From positions 1 through 64,000 of the forward strand of contig CAWETN010000017.1 of assembly GCA_963812075.1 (NCBI GenBank): a stretch of 64,000 nucleotides of DNA, written 5' to 3'. This document shows, piece after piece, positions 8,303-18,551 of the stretch. Source of the stretch: JAMXLO01 sp963812075 (lineage in GTDB: Bacteria > Pseudomonadota > Alphaproteobacteria > Acetobacterales > Acetobacteraceae). A program made the position numbers and the translations under genes. How positions within the stretch are numbered: the stretch's first letter is position 1; each line of letters opens with the position of its first letter. The notes beneath the pieces were generated by a model, which was not told where the DNA came from, made no database searches, and saw nothing but the letters and a program-made list of their open reading frames with translations.

Positions 8303-9079
8303 TCAGCCTGGCAGCGCAACGCCGGACAGGCGCGCGCAGGCCTCGACCAGCGCCTCCTGCGCTTCCTCGCGCTCGGCGATCTGGTTCGGCTGGCGCAGCC
8401 GGTGATGATAGAAGTAGCGACCGCTCACGCGTGCAGCGGAATCGTCGCTGACCGCCAGCCAGACCTGGGTCCGGTGTGTTGCGTCGAGGTCATCGGGAGC
8501 ACCGGGACCACCCATCCTGGTCGCCACCCAACCCGGTTCAAGCGCGTTGCACAGCACGTCCGGCCATCGACGCGCCACGGCGAAGGCGATCAGCACATCG
8601 TGCAGCTTGGTCTCGGCGTAGGCCTCTGCGCCGCGCCATGACCGCCTGGTCCAGATCAGATCATGGAGGTCCAGCCGGGCGCTCCGGTGCATGCCGGAAC
8701 TCAGGTAGACTAGCCGCTTCGGCCTTCCGATCAGCGCCGTCAGCACGTAAGGCGCCAGGGTGTTGGTGGCGAACAGCGCCTGCAGGCGATCCTCGGTCTC
8801 GACGCGATGCGACTCGCGATAGCCGGTTGCGGCATTGTGGATCACCGCATCGAAGCCGCCGAGGCGGTTCGCCTGTTCGGCGACCGCCCGCATCTCCCGC
8901 AGCGTCGACAGATCGCCGATGACCGCGGCATCCGCACCCGCAGCCGCTGCCAACGCCGCATCGGCGCGTGCCTGGGTGCGCCCGTGCACCACGACGCGGT
9001 GGCCGGTTTCTAGCAGCAGCCTGGCGGCCATCAGTCCGAGTCCGGTCGAGGAGCCGGTCACCAGAACGCGCGCCCTCAC
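8303..9079 (-). CDS. Short-chain dehydrogenase/reductase
   Basis: 258-residue Rossmann-fold oxidoreductase. The N-terminal nucleotide-binding glycine motif is TGSSTGLGLMAA; NAATGYRE matches the NxAG-like segment; YLSSGMH supplies the catalytic Ser and YAETKLHD the YxxxK pair. A basic residue after strand 2 (HGRTQARAD) suggests NADPH preference. Substrate unknown; the family resembles daunorubicin C-13 ketoreductase/retinol-dehydrogenase-like SDRs by its C-terminal WVATRMGGPGAPDD. I chose the GTG at 9079 because GAAGGA lies 6 bases upstream and no ATG fits. The methyltransferase gene ends 43 bases upstream in the same direction, so the pair may be an operon. Confidence 0.85.
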   Translation of the reverse strand: MRARVLVTGSSTGLGLMAARLLLETGHRVVVHGRTQARADAALAAAAGADAAVIGDLSTLREMRAVAEQANRLGGFDAVIHNAATGYRESHRVETEDRLQALFATNTLAPYVLTALIGRPKRLVYLSSGMHRSARLDLHDLIWTRRSWRGAEAYAETKLHDVLIAFAVARRWPDVLCNALEPGWVATRMGGPGAPDDLDATHRTQVWLAVSDDSAARVSGRYFYHHRLRQPNQIAEREEAQEALVEACARLSGVALPG

Positions 9080-9122
9080 GGTCGGTCCTTCGCCGATGCC
9101 GGCCAGCCGGCGCGGTTCGCTG

Positions 9123-9746
9123 TCATGACGCGCCGAACACGAGCCAGAGCGGGTCGCCGTCGCGTGGCAACGGCTCCTGCCCGCCGATGTCGGTGAAGCC
9201 GGCCCGCCGCATGTAGGCCGCGACCAGACGCTGTTGATCCGCTCCCGACAGCGACTGCCAGATCGCCACCGCCTTGGTCGGAAAACATCGATTGGAGAAC
9301 GACACGATGAAGCGTGCCCCGCGCCGCAGCACGCGACGAACCTCACCGAACACCTCGACCGGTCGCTGCAGGTACTGCACCGAGACACACAGGCAGGCGC
9401 CATCGAACTGCCCCGCCTCCAGCGGCAGTGCCGGCTCGACGTTGAGGTCCTGGACGAACCACCGCGACAGGCGTGGATTCGCGGCGAGCTCCTCGGCATT
9501 CATGCCGTGGCCGACGACGCTGGCATAGGCGACGTCAGCGGGAAGGTGGCTCACCCAACTGCTCATCAGGTCGAGCACCGATCCTCCTGACGGCAGACGC
9601 TCGCGATAGGCCTGGGTCACAACAGCGATCGCGTCGTCATCGATGTGGGTGACGAACCGCGGCTCGGCATAGAACTCCGCATCCGGCGACGGATCTGACC
9701 TGGCGAAAGCAGCCTCCGGCAATCCGGGCAACTGTTCCACGGCCAT
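9123..9746 (-). CDS. Class I SAM-dependent methyltransferase
   Basis: 207-residue protein with a methyltransferase core: SVLDLMSSWVSHLP (motif I region), VVGHGMNAEEL, FDGACLCVSVQYLQRPVEVF (motif II/post-II) and FSNRCFPTKAVAIW. Its substrate is unknown; homologs of this size with the SNRCFPTKAV segment occur widely in proteobacteria and cyanobacteria without assigned function. The start ATG 9746 has AGGGAG about 8 bases upstream. The formamidase gene stops 13 bases upstream and the SDR starts 43 bases downstream on the same strand, so a three-gene transcript is plausible. Confidence 0.82.
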   Translation of the reverse strand: MAVEQLPGLPEAAFARSDPSPDAEFYAEPRFVTHIDDDAIAVVTQAYRERLPSGGSVLDLMSSWVSHLPADVAYASVVGHGMNAEELAANPRLSRWFVQDLNVEPALPLEAGQFDGACLCVSVQYLQRPVEVFGEVRRVLRRGARFIVSFSNRCFPTKAVAIWQSLSGADQQRLVAAYMRRAGFTDIGGQEPLPRDGDPLWLVFGAS

Positions 9747-9759
9747 TTGGTCGCGCTCC

Positions 9760-10869
9760 CTACGCGCCGTCGAAGATCGCCTCGGGCAGCAGCGCGGAGA
9801 CCACGTAGTTGGGCACGTCCACCACGTTGGAGATGCGCAGATCGACCGCGACACTGCAGATCACGTAGGCCTGCTCGCGCGAGAAGCCGCGTTCCTGCAA
9901 CAGCTCCATCATGTTCAGCACGGCGTTGCGGCAGGCCAGTGTCAGGTTCTCCGCCTCGATTTCCCCGGCGGCGTTGATCGGCATGCCCATCACGCCCAGG
10001 AATCGCTCGGGTGCGGCGAAGCGCGGATCGGCGAAGTAGGTCGTGCGCGAAAACACCGGTGCCGTGAACTTCCGCCGCGTCGCGAGGCCCTTGTGCAGCC
10101 TGAAGCGCACCACGGCCGTAGCGCCCATCTCGACCGCGGTGACGCAGACCTCGCCGTCGCCCTGCGCGAAGTGGCCGTCGCCGGTGGAGAACAGCGCACC
10201 CTCCTGGAACACCGGCAAATAGAGCTTCGCCCCCTTGCTGAGTTGCTTGACGTCGAAGTTGCCGCCGTTCTCGCGCGGCGGCAGCGTGCGCAGGCCGGTG
10301 AGGCCGCAGGGTCCGGCCGGCACCGCGCCCTGCGCGTCAGGCGGCAGCGCGAAGCCGCCGGCATCGATCACCCGCTGCTCGCGCGCGGTCCAGGCGGCGA
10401 GCTGTTCGGCGGTCGGCGCCACGGCCGAGACGCCCATGAACGGCGCGCCGGGGATGCGCACGCCGGGCAGCTGCGGAGAGGTGGCCCAGTTGTCCTCCAG
10501 TTGCCAGTGCACCAGGAACGGCTCGGTCATCACGTCGCGCAGGAAGCCGAGACCGGGCATGATCGCGCTGAACGCGGTGGGCTGCGGAATGATGTCGGTG
10601 AACTCGATCTCGAGGATGTCGCCCGGCTGCGCGCCTTTGACGAACACCGGGCCGGTCAGCGGATGCACTTTGCCGGCGTCGAGCGCGGCGAAGTCGGCGA
10701 CGGTGGTGGCTGGGGTGATCTGGCCGTCCAGCGCGTCCAGCGTCTCCAGCGCGATCTCCTCGCCTTCGCCGATCTCGAAGGCGGGGGCGATGTCGGGGTG
10801 ATAGCGGTTGTGACCGCAGTTCGGCTGGTCGCAGAGCGGCTTGCTGCGGTCGATGCGGATGGCGTGCAT
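9760..10869 (-). CDS. fmdA: Formamidase/acetamidase family protein
   Basis: 369-residue FmdA_AmdA family enzyme, predicted to hydrolyse formamide (or short aliphatic amides) to the acid and ammonia. Diagnostic segments are GPVFVKGAQPGDILEIEF (residues about 75-92), GNFDVKQLSKGAKLYLPVF, LFSTGDGHFAQGDGEVCVTA and the C-terminal SREQAYVICSVAVDLRISNV. Full length for the family. The N-terminal TITI-like opening HAIRIDRSKPLCDQPNCGHN is typical of the fungal/proteobacterial formamidase branch. Cytoplasmic. ATG 10869 was chosen because the family starts here; upstream sequence in frame belongs to the next gene's tail. No amide transporter genes are adjacent, so nitrogen-scavenging use is inferred only from the enzyme. 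Confidence 0.88.
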   Translation of the reverse strand: MHAIRIDRSKPLCDQPNCGHNRYHPDIAPAFEIGEGEEIALETLDALDGQITPATTVADFAALDAGKVHPLTGPVFVKGAQPGDILEIEFTDIIPQPTAFSAIMPGLGFLRDVMTEPFLVHWQLEDNWATSPQLPGVRIPGAPFMGVSAVAPTAEQLAAWTAREQRVIDAGGFALPPDAQGAVPAGPCGLTGLRTLPPRENGGNFDVKQLSKGAKLYLPVFQEGALFSTGDGHFAQGDGEVCVTAVEMGATAVVRFRLHKGLATRRKFTAPVFSRTTYFADPRFAAPERFLGVMGMPINAAGEIEAENLTLACRNAVLNMMELLQERGFSREQAYVICSVAVDLRISNVVDVPNYVVSALLPEAIFDGA

Positions 10870-10912
10870 GGCGCGGGCTCCGTCGCCTGGAATGGCGCGC
10901 CGTGCAGTATCC

Positions 10913-11929
10913 TCATTCCGAGGCAGGCGGGAAGCGGGACCGTCTCGATCGCCGCCGCTGCGCCGTCTCGCTGGAGGACGCCTGTGCATGTCGGCCGCGG
11001 CCGGACCGACGCCGCAGCTGACGATGCCACCCCGGCCATTGCTGGACGGCCAGCAGCAGCGTTGCCAATCCGACGGCGCAGACGGCTGTGACCAGCCACC
11101 AGAACGCAGGGTCCGCGGATGGGCCGGCAATGGACACACCGACAACGATCGCCAGCGGGTAGGTGCCGACGGCGTGGAAGGCGAAGCGGCGCTGGACACG
11201 GTCGATCGGATCCGGTGCGACGGCTGAGGCCGCCCCGGTGCGCAGCGCGATGTCCAAAGGTGTGCCAGGCTCGAGCCTGTCGCCGGCATCGTTGAGCCGG
11301 AACGGCAGTCGCACGATGATGGTACCATCGCGACGCAGCAGCATGACCGACTGGCCCGACGCGCCCTCGAACTGACCGAGCAGTTGGCGAAAATGGGCCA
11401 GGCGGATGCCCAAGACGACCACACCGGCAAACCTGTTCTCTCCATCGGTCATCCGGCGGCTGACGGTGATCCCGATGTTGTCGTCATCCTTGCGGAGAAA
11501 GTGGTCGCCGATGAACATGTCGCTGCGCGAACCGTGTTCGAGCGGGGCGAAATAGTCGCGGTCGAACCAGTTGTTGCTGTTGCGTGGCAATCCGGCGCTG
11601 GATTGGCCTGCCCTGTCCAGTACATCGGCGAAGACAAAGTCCGGCTCGCGCTGCAGTGCCTCGAAACTTGGCGCATTCCGTGCCTGCGGATCGATGTCCC
11701 GCAGCACCAGGGACTGATGCCGGTAGATGATGTCCAGCAGCCGGCGGTCGAACTGTTCAAGATCGTGCGCGACGAGCCCTGCAGCCGATGCAGCCAAGTG
11801 GAAAGTCGCTGCGTCGGCCTGCGCCCGCCTGCCCTGCTCTCCGCTCCACACGGTCCAGCCCAGGAGCGCCAGGAGGACGATGGAGAGCAAAGGCATGGCT
11901 GGCAGCATCCAGGACCATGACCGGCTCAT
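10913..11929 (-). CDS. Cache-domain sensor-like membrane protein without output domain
   Basis: About 338 residues from ATG 11929 (a TTG at 11953 is possible). Helix 1 (MLPAMPLLSIVLLALLGW) and helix 2 (WWLVTAVCAVGLATLLLAVQ) flank a periplasmic sensor of about 230 residues with PDC/dCache features: LLDIIYRHQSLVLRDID, DVLDRAGQSSAG, NWFDRDYFAPLEHGSRSDMF and ITVSRRMTDGENRFAGVVVLGI. Such modules normally precede GGDEF, histidine kinase or methyl-accepting domains. Here the protein ends about 45 residues after helix 2 in an Arg/Ser-rich tail of poor complexity. Either the output domain was lost or the tail is out of frame. No GGDEF motif is present downstream before the formamidase gene. Confidence 0.7.
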   Translation of the reverse strand: MSRSWSWMLPAMPLLSIVLLALLGWTVWSGEQGRRAQADAATFHLAASAAGLVAHDLEQFDRRLLDIIYRHQSLVLRDIDPQARNAPSFEALQREPDFVFADVLDRAGQSSAGLPRNSNNWFDRDYFAPLEHGSRSDMFIGDHFLRKDDDNIGITVSRRMTDGENRFAGVVVLGIRLAHFRQLLGQFEGASGQSVMLLRRDGTIIVRLPFRLNDAGDRLEPGTPLDIALRTGAASAVAPDPIDRVQRRFAFHAVGTYPLAIVVGVSIAGPSADPAFWWLVTAVCAVGLATLLLAVQQWPGWHRQLRRRSGRGRHAQASSSETAQRRRSRRSRFPPASE

Positions 11930-12074
11930 CCGCAGCAGGTACGGCGGGTTCAAGGTTCACACCCCTCGGGTCCGGTGATTCTGGCAGAAAAGTCCTATCC
12001 AATGATTGACACTGACACCGAACCAGGCGGCCGCCATCAATTTGACACCGCCCCCGCCCCGCCGCATCTTCCGG

Positions 12075-12187
12075 TCACCGAGGGGAGCCCTGCCGCAAGG
12101 GGCTGAGATACCGCCACATCCCGCACCCAACGCGGCGGCGCGGTGACCCTTGAACCTGAACCGGGTCATGCCGGCGTAGGGACGGGA
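12075..12187 (+). promoter_or_regulatory. TPP riboswitch (thi-box) upstream of thiC
   Basis: The conserved thi-box blocks appear in order: GGGGAGCC near 12082, GGGGCTGAGATA at 12099-12110 (the pyrimidine-sensing CUGAGA), then ACCCTTGAACCTGA at 12147-12159 and a closing stem near GTAGGGA at 12176-12182. It ends about 60 bases before thiC. Binding of thiamine pyrophosphate should lower thiC expression, in proteobacteria mostly by hiding the ribosome binding site. Confidence 0.93.
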
Positions 12188-12249
12188 GCCTCTTCGATCG
12201 CTTCGCCCGCCCTCCGTCGCTCAGCCCGAGTGCGATTGAGGAGACGTCG

Positions 12250-14076
<1,827 letters not shown>

Positions 14077-14121
14077 CCGGACGCCTTGCGCGGCGCAGCC
14101 ATCGCCCGCAGACTGCCGCGC

Positions 14122-14949
14122 ATGAGCGACCCACGCTCCGCACTGGAGGCAATCGGCGTGCTGCCGGACACCGAAATCGATATCGGTGACGCAGCGCTGC
14201 AGCTCGCGCGCGTGGATGCGCCGGACGCCGACTGGCAGGCGGCTCGCGCGCACCTGTCCGATCTGGCGCGCGACGCCGTGGAGCTTGCCGCCAGCATCGC
14301 CACCGACGATCTGTCGATGCGCGCCGAAGCGCTCGCGGGACTGATCGCCGGGCGCTACGCCTACGCCGGCGACGCGAAGACCTATGACAACCTCGCCAAC
14401 GCCAATCTGATCAGTGTCATCCAGCGCCGCAAGGGACTACCGGTCGCACTCGGCATCATCTGGCTGCACACGGCGCGCTCCGCCGGATGGGGGGCACACG
14501 GCGTGGATTTTCCAGCGCATTTCCTGGTGGCGCTGGAGGGCAAGAGCGTGCAGGCGGTCGTCGATGTGTTCGGCGGTGGGGTGACGCTCGACGCGCGTGA
14601 CCTGCGCGTGCTGCTGAAGCGCGTCGAGGGCGAGAAGGCGGAGTTGCGCCCTGGCCTGCTGCGGCCGATGAGCGCGCGCCGCGTGCTGCTGCGGCTGCAG
14701 AACAACATCGTTGGCCGGCGGCTCGAGGCGGGCGACCTGGCGGGCGCGCTGACGTGCACCGAGGACATGCTACGCATTGCTCCCGATCATGCCGATCTGT
14801 GGCGCCAGGCCGCGGTGATGAACCAGCGGCTGGACCGCGTCTCGGCGGCCCTGCGCTGCTTCGACCGCTTCCTGGCGCTGGTACCGGAGGGCGACGCGGC
14901 AACCCGCATCCGCGGGGCGATTGAAGAGCTTCGGACGCGGCTGAACTGA
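14122..14949 (+). CDS. SirB1-like transglutaminase-fold/TPR protein
   Basis: 275-residue protein of the SirB1/COG2912 type. The N-terminal two thirds carry the transglutaminase-like core (AGRYAYAGDAKTYDNLANAN, LISVIQRRKGLPVALGIIWL, GVDFPAHFLVAL), but the catalytic Cys is replaced, as is usual in this family. The C-terminal region has TPR-like helices (LLRLQNNIVGRRLEAGDLAG, then MLRIAPDHADLWRQAAVM). Function is not established; family members are often near essential genes and may be structural. Start ATG 14122 was chosen over a TTG at 14086. The next gene starts 6 bases after its stop, so the two are likely translated together. Confidence 0.86.
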   Translation: MSDPRSALEAIGVLPDTEIDIGDAALQLARVDAPDADWQAARAHLSDLARDAVELAASIATDDLSMRAEALAGLIAGRYAYAGDAKTYDNLANANLISVIQRRKGLPVALGIIWLHTARSAGWGAHGVDFPAHFLVALEGKSVQAVVDVFGGGVTLDARDLRVLLKRVEGEKAELRPGLLRPMSARRVLLRLQNNIVGRRLEAGDLAGALTCTEDMLRIAPDHADLWRQAAVMNQRLDRVSAALRCFDRFLALVPEGDAATRIRGAIEELRTRLN

Positions 14950-14955
14950 CCCGCG

Positions 14956-15981
14956 ATGGGTGACCTCTTTCGCCGCGAAACGGCGGAACGCCCCGAACCC
15001 TTCACCGGCGAACGACTGACCGCCTCGAAGGGCGGTCAGGTGCAGATCGAGCACTACCACCGCTACCTGTTCGCCCGCTCGCTCGTGTCGAGCCTCGATG
15101 TGCTCGATGTGGCAAGCGGTGAGGGCTACGGTTCGGCCCTGCTGGCTCAGGTCGCCCGACGGGTGATCGGTATCGATTACGCCGGATCGACCGTGCGGGC
15201 CGCAGCAAGCAACTTTCCACGGCGGAATCTGCACTTCCTGCAAGGCGACGGAAGAGCTCTGCCGCTGGCCGACGACAGCGTTGATGCCGTGGTTTCGTTC
15301 GAAACGATCGAGCACTTCGACCGGCAGGACGACTTTGTACGCGAGGCGCGCCGGGTGCTGCGGCCAGACGGGGTCTTCGTCGTGAGCACGCCCGACCGCG
15401 ACGTTTACTCGCCGGTCGGCACGCCGGCCAACCCGTTCCATGTCCGTGAGCTCACCCGCGGCGAATTCGTCACGCTGCTCGGCGGCGCGTTTCGCCATGT
15501 GGACCTCATGCAGCAACGGTCGCTGATCGGTTCGGCGTTGCTCGCCAACAGCGGATCATCCGCCGCGCCGCTGGTGTTCGACCGCCGTGGCGACACGCAT
15601 TTCGAAGCCTGTGCCGGCCTGCCTCGGGCGCCCTACGTCATCGCCGTTGCATCGGATCGGAAAGCGCCGCCGTTGCCCGCGAGCCTCTACATCGATCGCG
15701 ACGACCTGGATACCGACGCCCTGTATCGCGAGGCGCTCGCCGAGCAGCTGCGACGGGCACAGGCGGACCTCGCCCAGGCGATGCAGGCGCTTGAGCAGGC
15801 AAGGCAGCAGACCGGGTCGGCGATATTGCGTGCAGAGCGGGCGGAGAGTGCGAGCGCCGACGCAGAGCAGCGTAACGAGGCGCTGCAGCGCCGCTGCGAT
15901 CTGCTGCAGGGGTCGCTGCGCACATTCCTGCGCAGCTATCTGCCGCGGCTTCGCCGACATCTGTTCGACCGCCGGACATAG
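14956..15981 (+). CDS. SAM-dependent methyltransferase with C-terminal coiled coil
   Basis: 341 residues. The N-terminal 200 residues form a class I methyltransferase of the Methyltransf_11 type: DVLDVASGEGYGSALL (motif I), DDSVDAVVSFETIEHFDRQ (post-I/II) and EARRVLRPDGVFVVSTPDR. This branch (FTGERLTASKGGQVQIEHYH start, NPFHVRELTRGEF) is common in glycan and polysaccharide clusters, where it methylates sugars. The last 80 residues predict a coiled coil (LRRAQADLAQAMQALEQARQ) followed by a basic tail, which may dimerise it or attach it to a glycosyltransferase complex. It converges on a GT2 gene 6 bases away, consistent with a role in surface glycan decoration. Substrate unknown. Confidence 0.85.
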   Translation: MGDLFRRETAERPEPFTGERLTASKGGQVQIEHYHRYLFARSLVSSLDVLDVASGEGYGSALLAQVARRVIGIDYAGSTVRAAASNFPRRNLHFLQGDGRALPLADDSVDAVVSFETIEHFDRQDDFVREARRVLRPDGVFVVSTPDRDVYSPVGTPANPFHVRELTRGEFVTLLGGAFRHVDLMQQRSLIGSALLANSGSSAAPLVFDRRGDTHFEACAGLPRAPYVIAVASDRKAPPLPASLYIDRDDLDTDALYREALAEQLRRAQADLAQAMQALEQARQQTGSAILRAERAESASADAEQRNEALQRRCDLLQGSLRTFLRSYLPRLRRHLFDRRT

Positions 15982-15987
15982 CCGCAT

Positions 15988-16866
15988 TCACTGACGCAGA
16001 ACCCGGGACACCGACCTACGCCAGCGGCCGCGCATGCCTGTGGCAATGCCAAGCCGCAACTCCAACTCGTCATAGGCGCGATTCAACTCGGCGCAGCGCG
16101 CACGGAAGGCGTCATCGCCGTCGAGCCCTCTCTCGGCCTCCCATGCCTTCACGCGATCCACCATGTCGTAGACCGCGCGCAGCACCGCCACCGCCGCGGC
16201 GTAGTCGCTGCGGTCGCTGTGGCGGCTGAGCGCCAGCCATTGGTCGATGCGCCGGTGGGCGAATGCGATCATGTCTTCTGCCGCGGACTCGGCACGGACG
16301 CGCGACGGCTGCGAAGTGTAGCGGTTGGTACGCTCGATCCATTGGTGCGCATCGGCGTGCGACAGGTGCTCGACGTAGATCAGCGATTCCGGTGCGATGC
16401 GCTCGATCCGATCGGTCCGCAACTCGGTGCCGCCATGCACGATGGGACCGAACTCGATGGAGCCGCGGCGGAAGAAGCGGATCTGGTGCTCTGGCCAGTA
16501 GTAGGCGTCCGCGTCGAACGTGCCGAGGATCCAGTGGCGCCGCGGCAGTGCGACGGCCTCTGCGCCGTCCACCGTGCGCGGCGCGCGCAGGTACTCGATG
16601 GCCGCCGGCGAAAACATCTCGTCGTCGTCGAGGAAGGCGATCCATTCGTGCCGGCACTGTGCGAGCGCCAGGCCGCGGGTTTCCTCGACGGTCGGCGACC
16701 AGGGCACCATGATCACCCGATCGGCGTAGCGGCGCGCGATGCGCCGGGAGCGGTCCGTCGAGGATTTGTCGATGACGATCAATTCGTCAACGAAGCGCAA
16801 CGAGCGGAGGCAGGTCTCCAGCAGTGTCGCTCGATTGTAGGAGATGACGAAGCCGCTGATCGGCAT
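15988..16866 (-). CDS. Glycosyltransferase family 2 protein
   Basis: 292-residue GT-A fold glycosyltransferase. The N-terminus ISGFVISYNRATLLETCLRS, the middle DELIVIDKSSTDRSRRIARR and the metal/nucleotide-binding WIAFLDDDEMFSP are typical of the WaaE/KdtX-like branch of GT2, which transfers sugars to lipopolysaccharide core or related glycans. Substrate cannot be assigned. The ATG at 16866 was preferred to an upstream in-frame start at 16959 because ISGFVISYN is the family N-terminus. It converges on the methyltransferase gene with a 6-base gap and starts about 80 bases downstream of the VapC-like stop (16947) on the same strand. Confidence 0.88.
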   Translation of the reverse strand: MPISGFVISYNRATLLETCLRSLRFVDELIVIDKSSTDRSRRIARRYADRVIMVPWSPTVEETRGLALAQCRHEWIAFLDDDEMFSPAAIEYLRAPRTVDGAEAVALPRRHWILGTFDADAYYWPEHQIRFFRRGSIEFGPIVHGGTELRTDRIERIAPESLIYVEHLSHADAHQWIERTNRYTSQPSRVRAESAAEDMIAFAHRRIDQWLALSRHSDRSDYAAAVAVLRAVYDMVDRVKAWEAERGLDGDDAFRARCAELNRAYDELELRLGIATGMRGRWRRSVSRVLRQ

Positions 16867-16946
16867 GTCGCTATTGTCGGTACCAAGGCCACACAGCCAG
16901 CCGAAGGGCCGGGGGGCTCGCTGGGGGTGGACGGCGGGGCAGGAGG

Positions 16947-17303
16947 TTAGCCCGCCCACATCTGCGCCACGTTCGGAACGGCCCGGATCGTCACATCGAC
17001 GGTTCCCGAGGTGCAGGTCGGGTGCCTCGCCTGCGCCACCAGCATCCGGTCGAACGGGTCGCTGTGCCGCCAGGTAAGGGTGCCGGCATTCTCCGCGTCG
17101 ATTGGCAGGATCGCCAGTTCATGGAAGCCGTTGGCACCGATCGCGGCGACGGCGGAGCCGTGGAAGTCGAGATTCTTCAACCGGCGCTTCATGATGATCT
17201 CCAAGATCGACGCTGCGCTGACGAAGACCTGGTTGGCGGGATCGGCGATCAGGTCCTGCCTGTCCCACCACAGGAAGACGTGTGTGTCGAGCGCCAGATT
17301 CAC
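16947..17303 (-). CDS. PIN-domain (VapC-like) toxin, internally shortened
   Basis: 118-residue PIN-domain protein of the type II toxin family, RNases that cut tRNA or rRNA. The four acidic positions are present: Asp in NLALDTHVFLWW, Glu in VFVSAASILEIIMKRR, Asp in RHSDPFDRMLVAQA and Asp in GTVDVTIR. Between LWWDRQDL and IADPANQVF about a dozen residues usual in relatives are missing, so the fold may be damaged. GTG 17303 is the probable start, overlapping the stop of the preceding antitoxin-like frame (GTGA) as in many vapBC pairs, with GAGGAA just upstream. As the antitoxin frame is broken, an active toxin would be harmful, consistent with this copy being inactive. Confidence 0.7.
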   Translation of the reverse strand: MNLALDTHVFLWWDRQDLIADPANQVFVSAASILEIIMKRRLKNLDFHGSAVAAIGANGFHELAILPIDAENAGTLTWRHSDPFDRMLVAQARHPTCTSGTVDVTIRAVPNVAQMWAG

Positions 17304-17427
17304 ACTTCCTCGCTGCCGAACAGAGCCTCGATGGCGGGGGGTCGAAATCGGCGGCGGTGCGGCAGATGCGCATGGCATTGGCCGGCTTGCGACGCTCACC
17401 GTCATGCAGCGTGACGAAATGCGCCAT
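17300..17427 (-). pseudogene. Antitoxin-like remnant preceding the PIN toxin
   Basis: Reading from an ATG at 17427 gives MAHFVTLHDGERRKPANAMR and then RICRTAADFDP; the natural ending, AIEALFGSEEV, lies in another frame. The break is in a run of six C/G bases at 17336-17341, where one base more (or two fewer) restores a roughly 42-residue protein whose TGA overlaps the toxin GTG. Position and overlap argue for the antitoxin of a VapBC-type pair, but the sequence is too short for me to name the antitoxin family, and the N-terminal DNA-binding part may be lost. Confidence 0.5.
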
Positions 17428-17769
17428 GGGTCCGCCCGTTGTCAGGCTGACCTGATAGGAGCGGCGCGGATCTTGGTCAATCTGGTCAAGAGCTGCCGGT
17501 CGTCGCGCACACCAAGTCCGTGCGGGACGGGCCAGGGAATACGCGTCTGGTCCGTGGTTCAACCAGGGCGGCAACATTGATCCGCGTCAGCAGTGTCGCC
17601 CGCGGAAACCCGCGCCAGAGGGTGCGACAAGTCAGTAAGCAGCCGCCCACCCCGCATCCGTTACCCCCGTCCTCTTACAGGATCGAGCCTACGCCGTAGC
17701 CAGACCGAACTGCCTGCATCTACGAGTAATCGAGGCCGAGGGAGCGCGCGCAGAATCAGGAAATGGCAG

Positions 17770-17960
17770 AAGAACCATGCCAGCAAATTGCGGCGTACGC
17801 GCGAATGTGACCGACCCGTTCGATGATCCTGCCGCAAGCGCACCGAAGGTGAAGCCGGCGAAATAGGCGCTGAGCACGAGGCCGGGGCGTCGAAGCCCTA
17901 GATTGATTGCCACTCGCAATGAGATGAAGGTACCGAAGAAGCCGTTGGCGAGCTGTACTG
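17770..17960 (-). pseudogene. Decayed N-terminal fragment of an MFS transporter
   Basis: Two adjacent frames carry recognisable pieces of a YcaD-like MFS transporter: ANGFFGTFISLRVA and GLVLSAYFAGFTFGALAAG in one frame, then RIIERVGHIRAYAA in the next, equivalent to helices 1-2 and the loop after helix 2. Nothing resembling the remaining ten helices follows. At least one frameshift and a large deletion are needed to explain it. A relic without function, in the same patch as the broken toxin-antitoxin pair. Confidence 0.6.
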
Positions 17961-18128
17961 GCTGCGGCGGCTGCGCCGATGCGGGAGAGACACGCGCAGC
18001 GCTCGTATTTGCATGGACGAGCAGCAGCGATCCAAGCCTTGAGCAAATGCCCGCGAGGTGAGCAATTTTACAGGTGCGGCTACGTGCGGCGCCCGCGATG
18101 CACAGCAAACAACGCCACGAGAGACGGC

Positions 18129-18551
18129 TCAGTGGGTCTGCAGGTCCAGTTGGCGCGCGCAGTAATAATCCGTCAGGGTTGCATCGATCACCTTGCCCGA
18201 CACGTGACCGCGGAGCATAGCCCATGCAGCCGGGGTGCTGCCCCACTTGTTCCATGACGGGACGAGGTACTGGATCTGTCCGCTGAACGTGCCGTCCGCG
18301 GCGATCTGCACCGGGATCGGCGTTGGCTTCGCCAGGTCGTAGTTGTCGTAGATGTAGTCGAACCGTCCGTCCCGGACAGTGATCGAGGTGGACGGCGGCG
18401 GCACGGCGCACACATAGCCGAAGCCCCGAGTCAGCCGGCCGTCGCCCTGGTAGGTGCCGTCGAACTGGTTCCCCGCAGGGACGATCGGAGCCGCGCAACC
18501 ACCGACGATGGCGCAGAGACAACCCAGCAGCGAAGGGATGCGTCCAAACAT
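18129..18551 (-). CDS. Secreted hypothetical protein/putative lipoprotein
   Basis: 140-residue protein with an N-terminal signal (RIPSLLGCLCAIVGGCAAPI) that ends in a plausible lipobox, VGGC. The mature part is beta-rich: GTYQGDGRLTRG, SITVRDGRFDYIYDNY, PVQIAADGTFSGQIQY, GHVSGKVIDATLTDYYC. I do not recognise a named family. The same layout (GxYxG, a Cys, a charged xRFxxxxD strand, IAxDGxxxG, then GxxxxGxxxxxxCxxxL) recurs in the lipoprotein at 49985-50368, so the two are probably distant paralogs. The gene stands alone with over 400 bases of non-coding DNA upstream. Confidence 0.65.
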   Translation of the reverse strand: MFGRIPSLLGCLCAIVGGCAAPIVPAGNQFDGTYQGDGRLTRGFGYVCAVPPPSTSITVRDGRFDYIYDNYDLAKPTPIPVQIAADGTFSGQIQYLVPSWNKWGSTPAAWAMLRGHVSGKVIDATLTDYYCARQLDLQTH

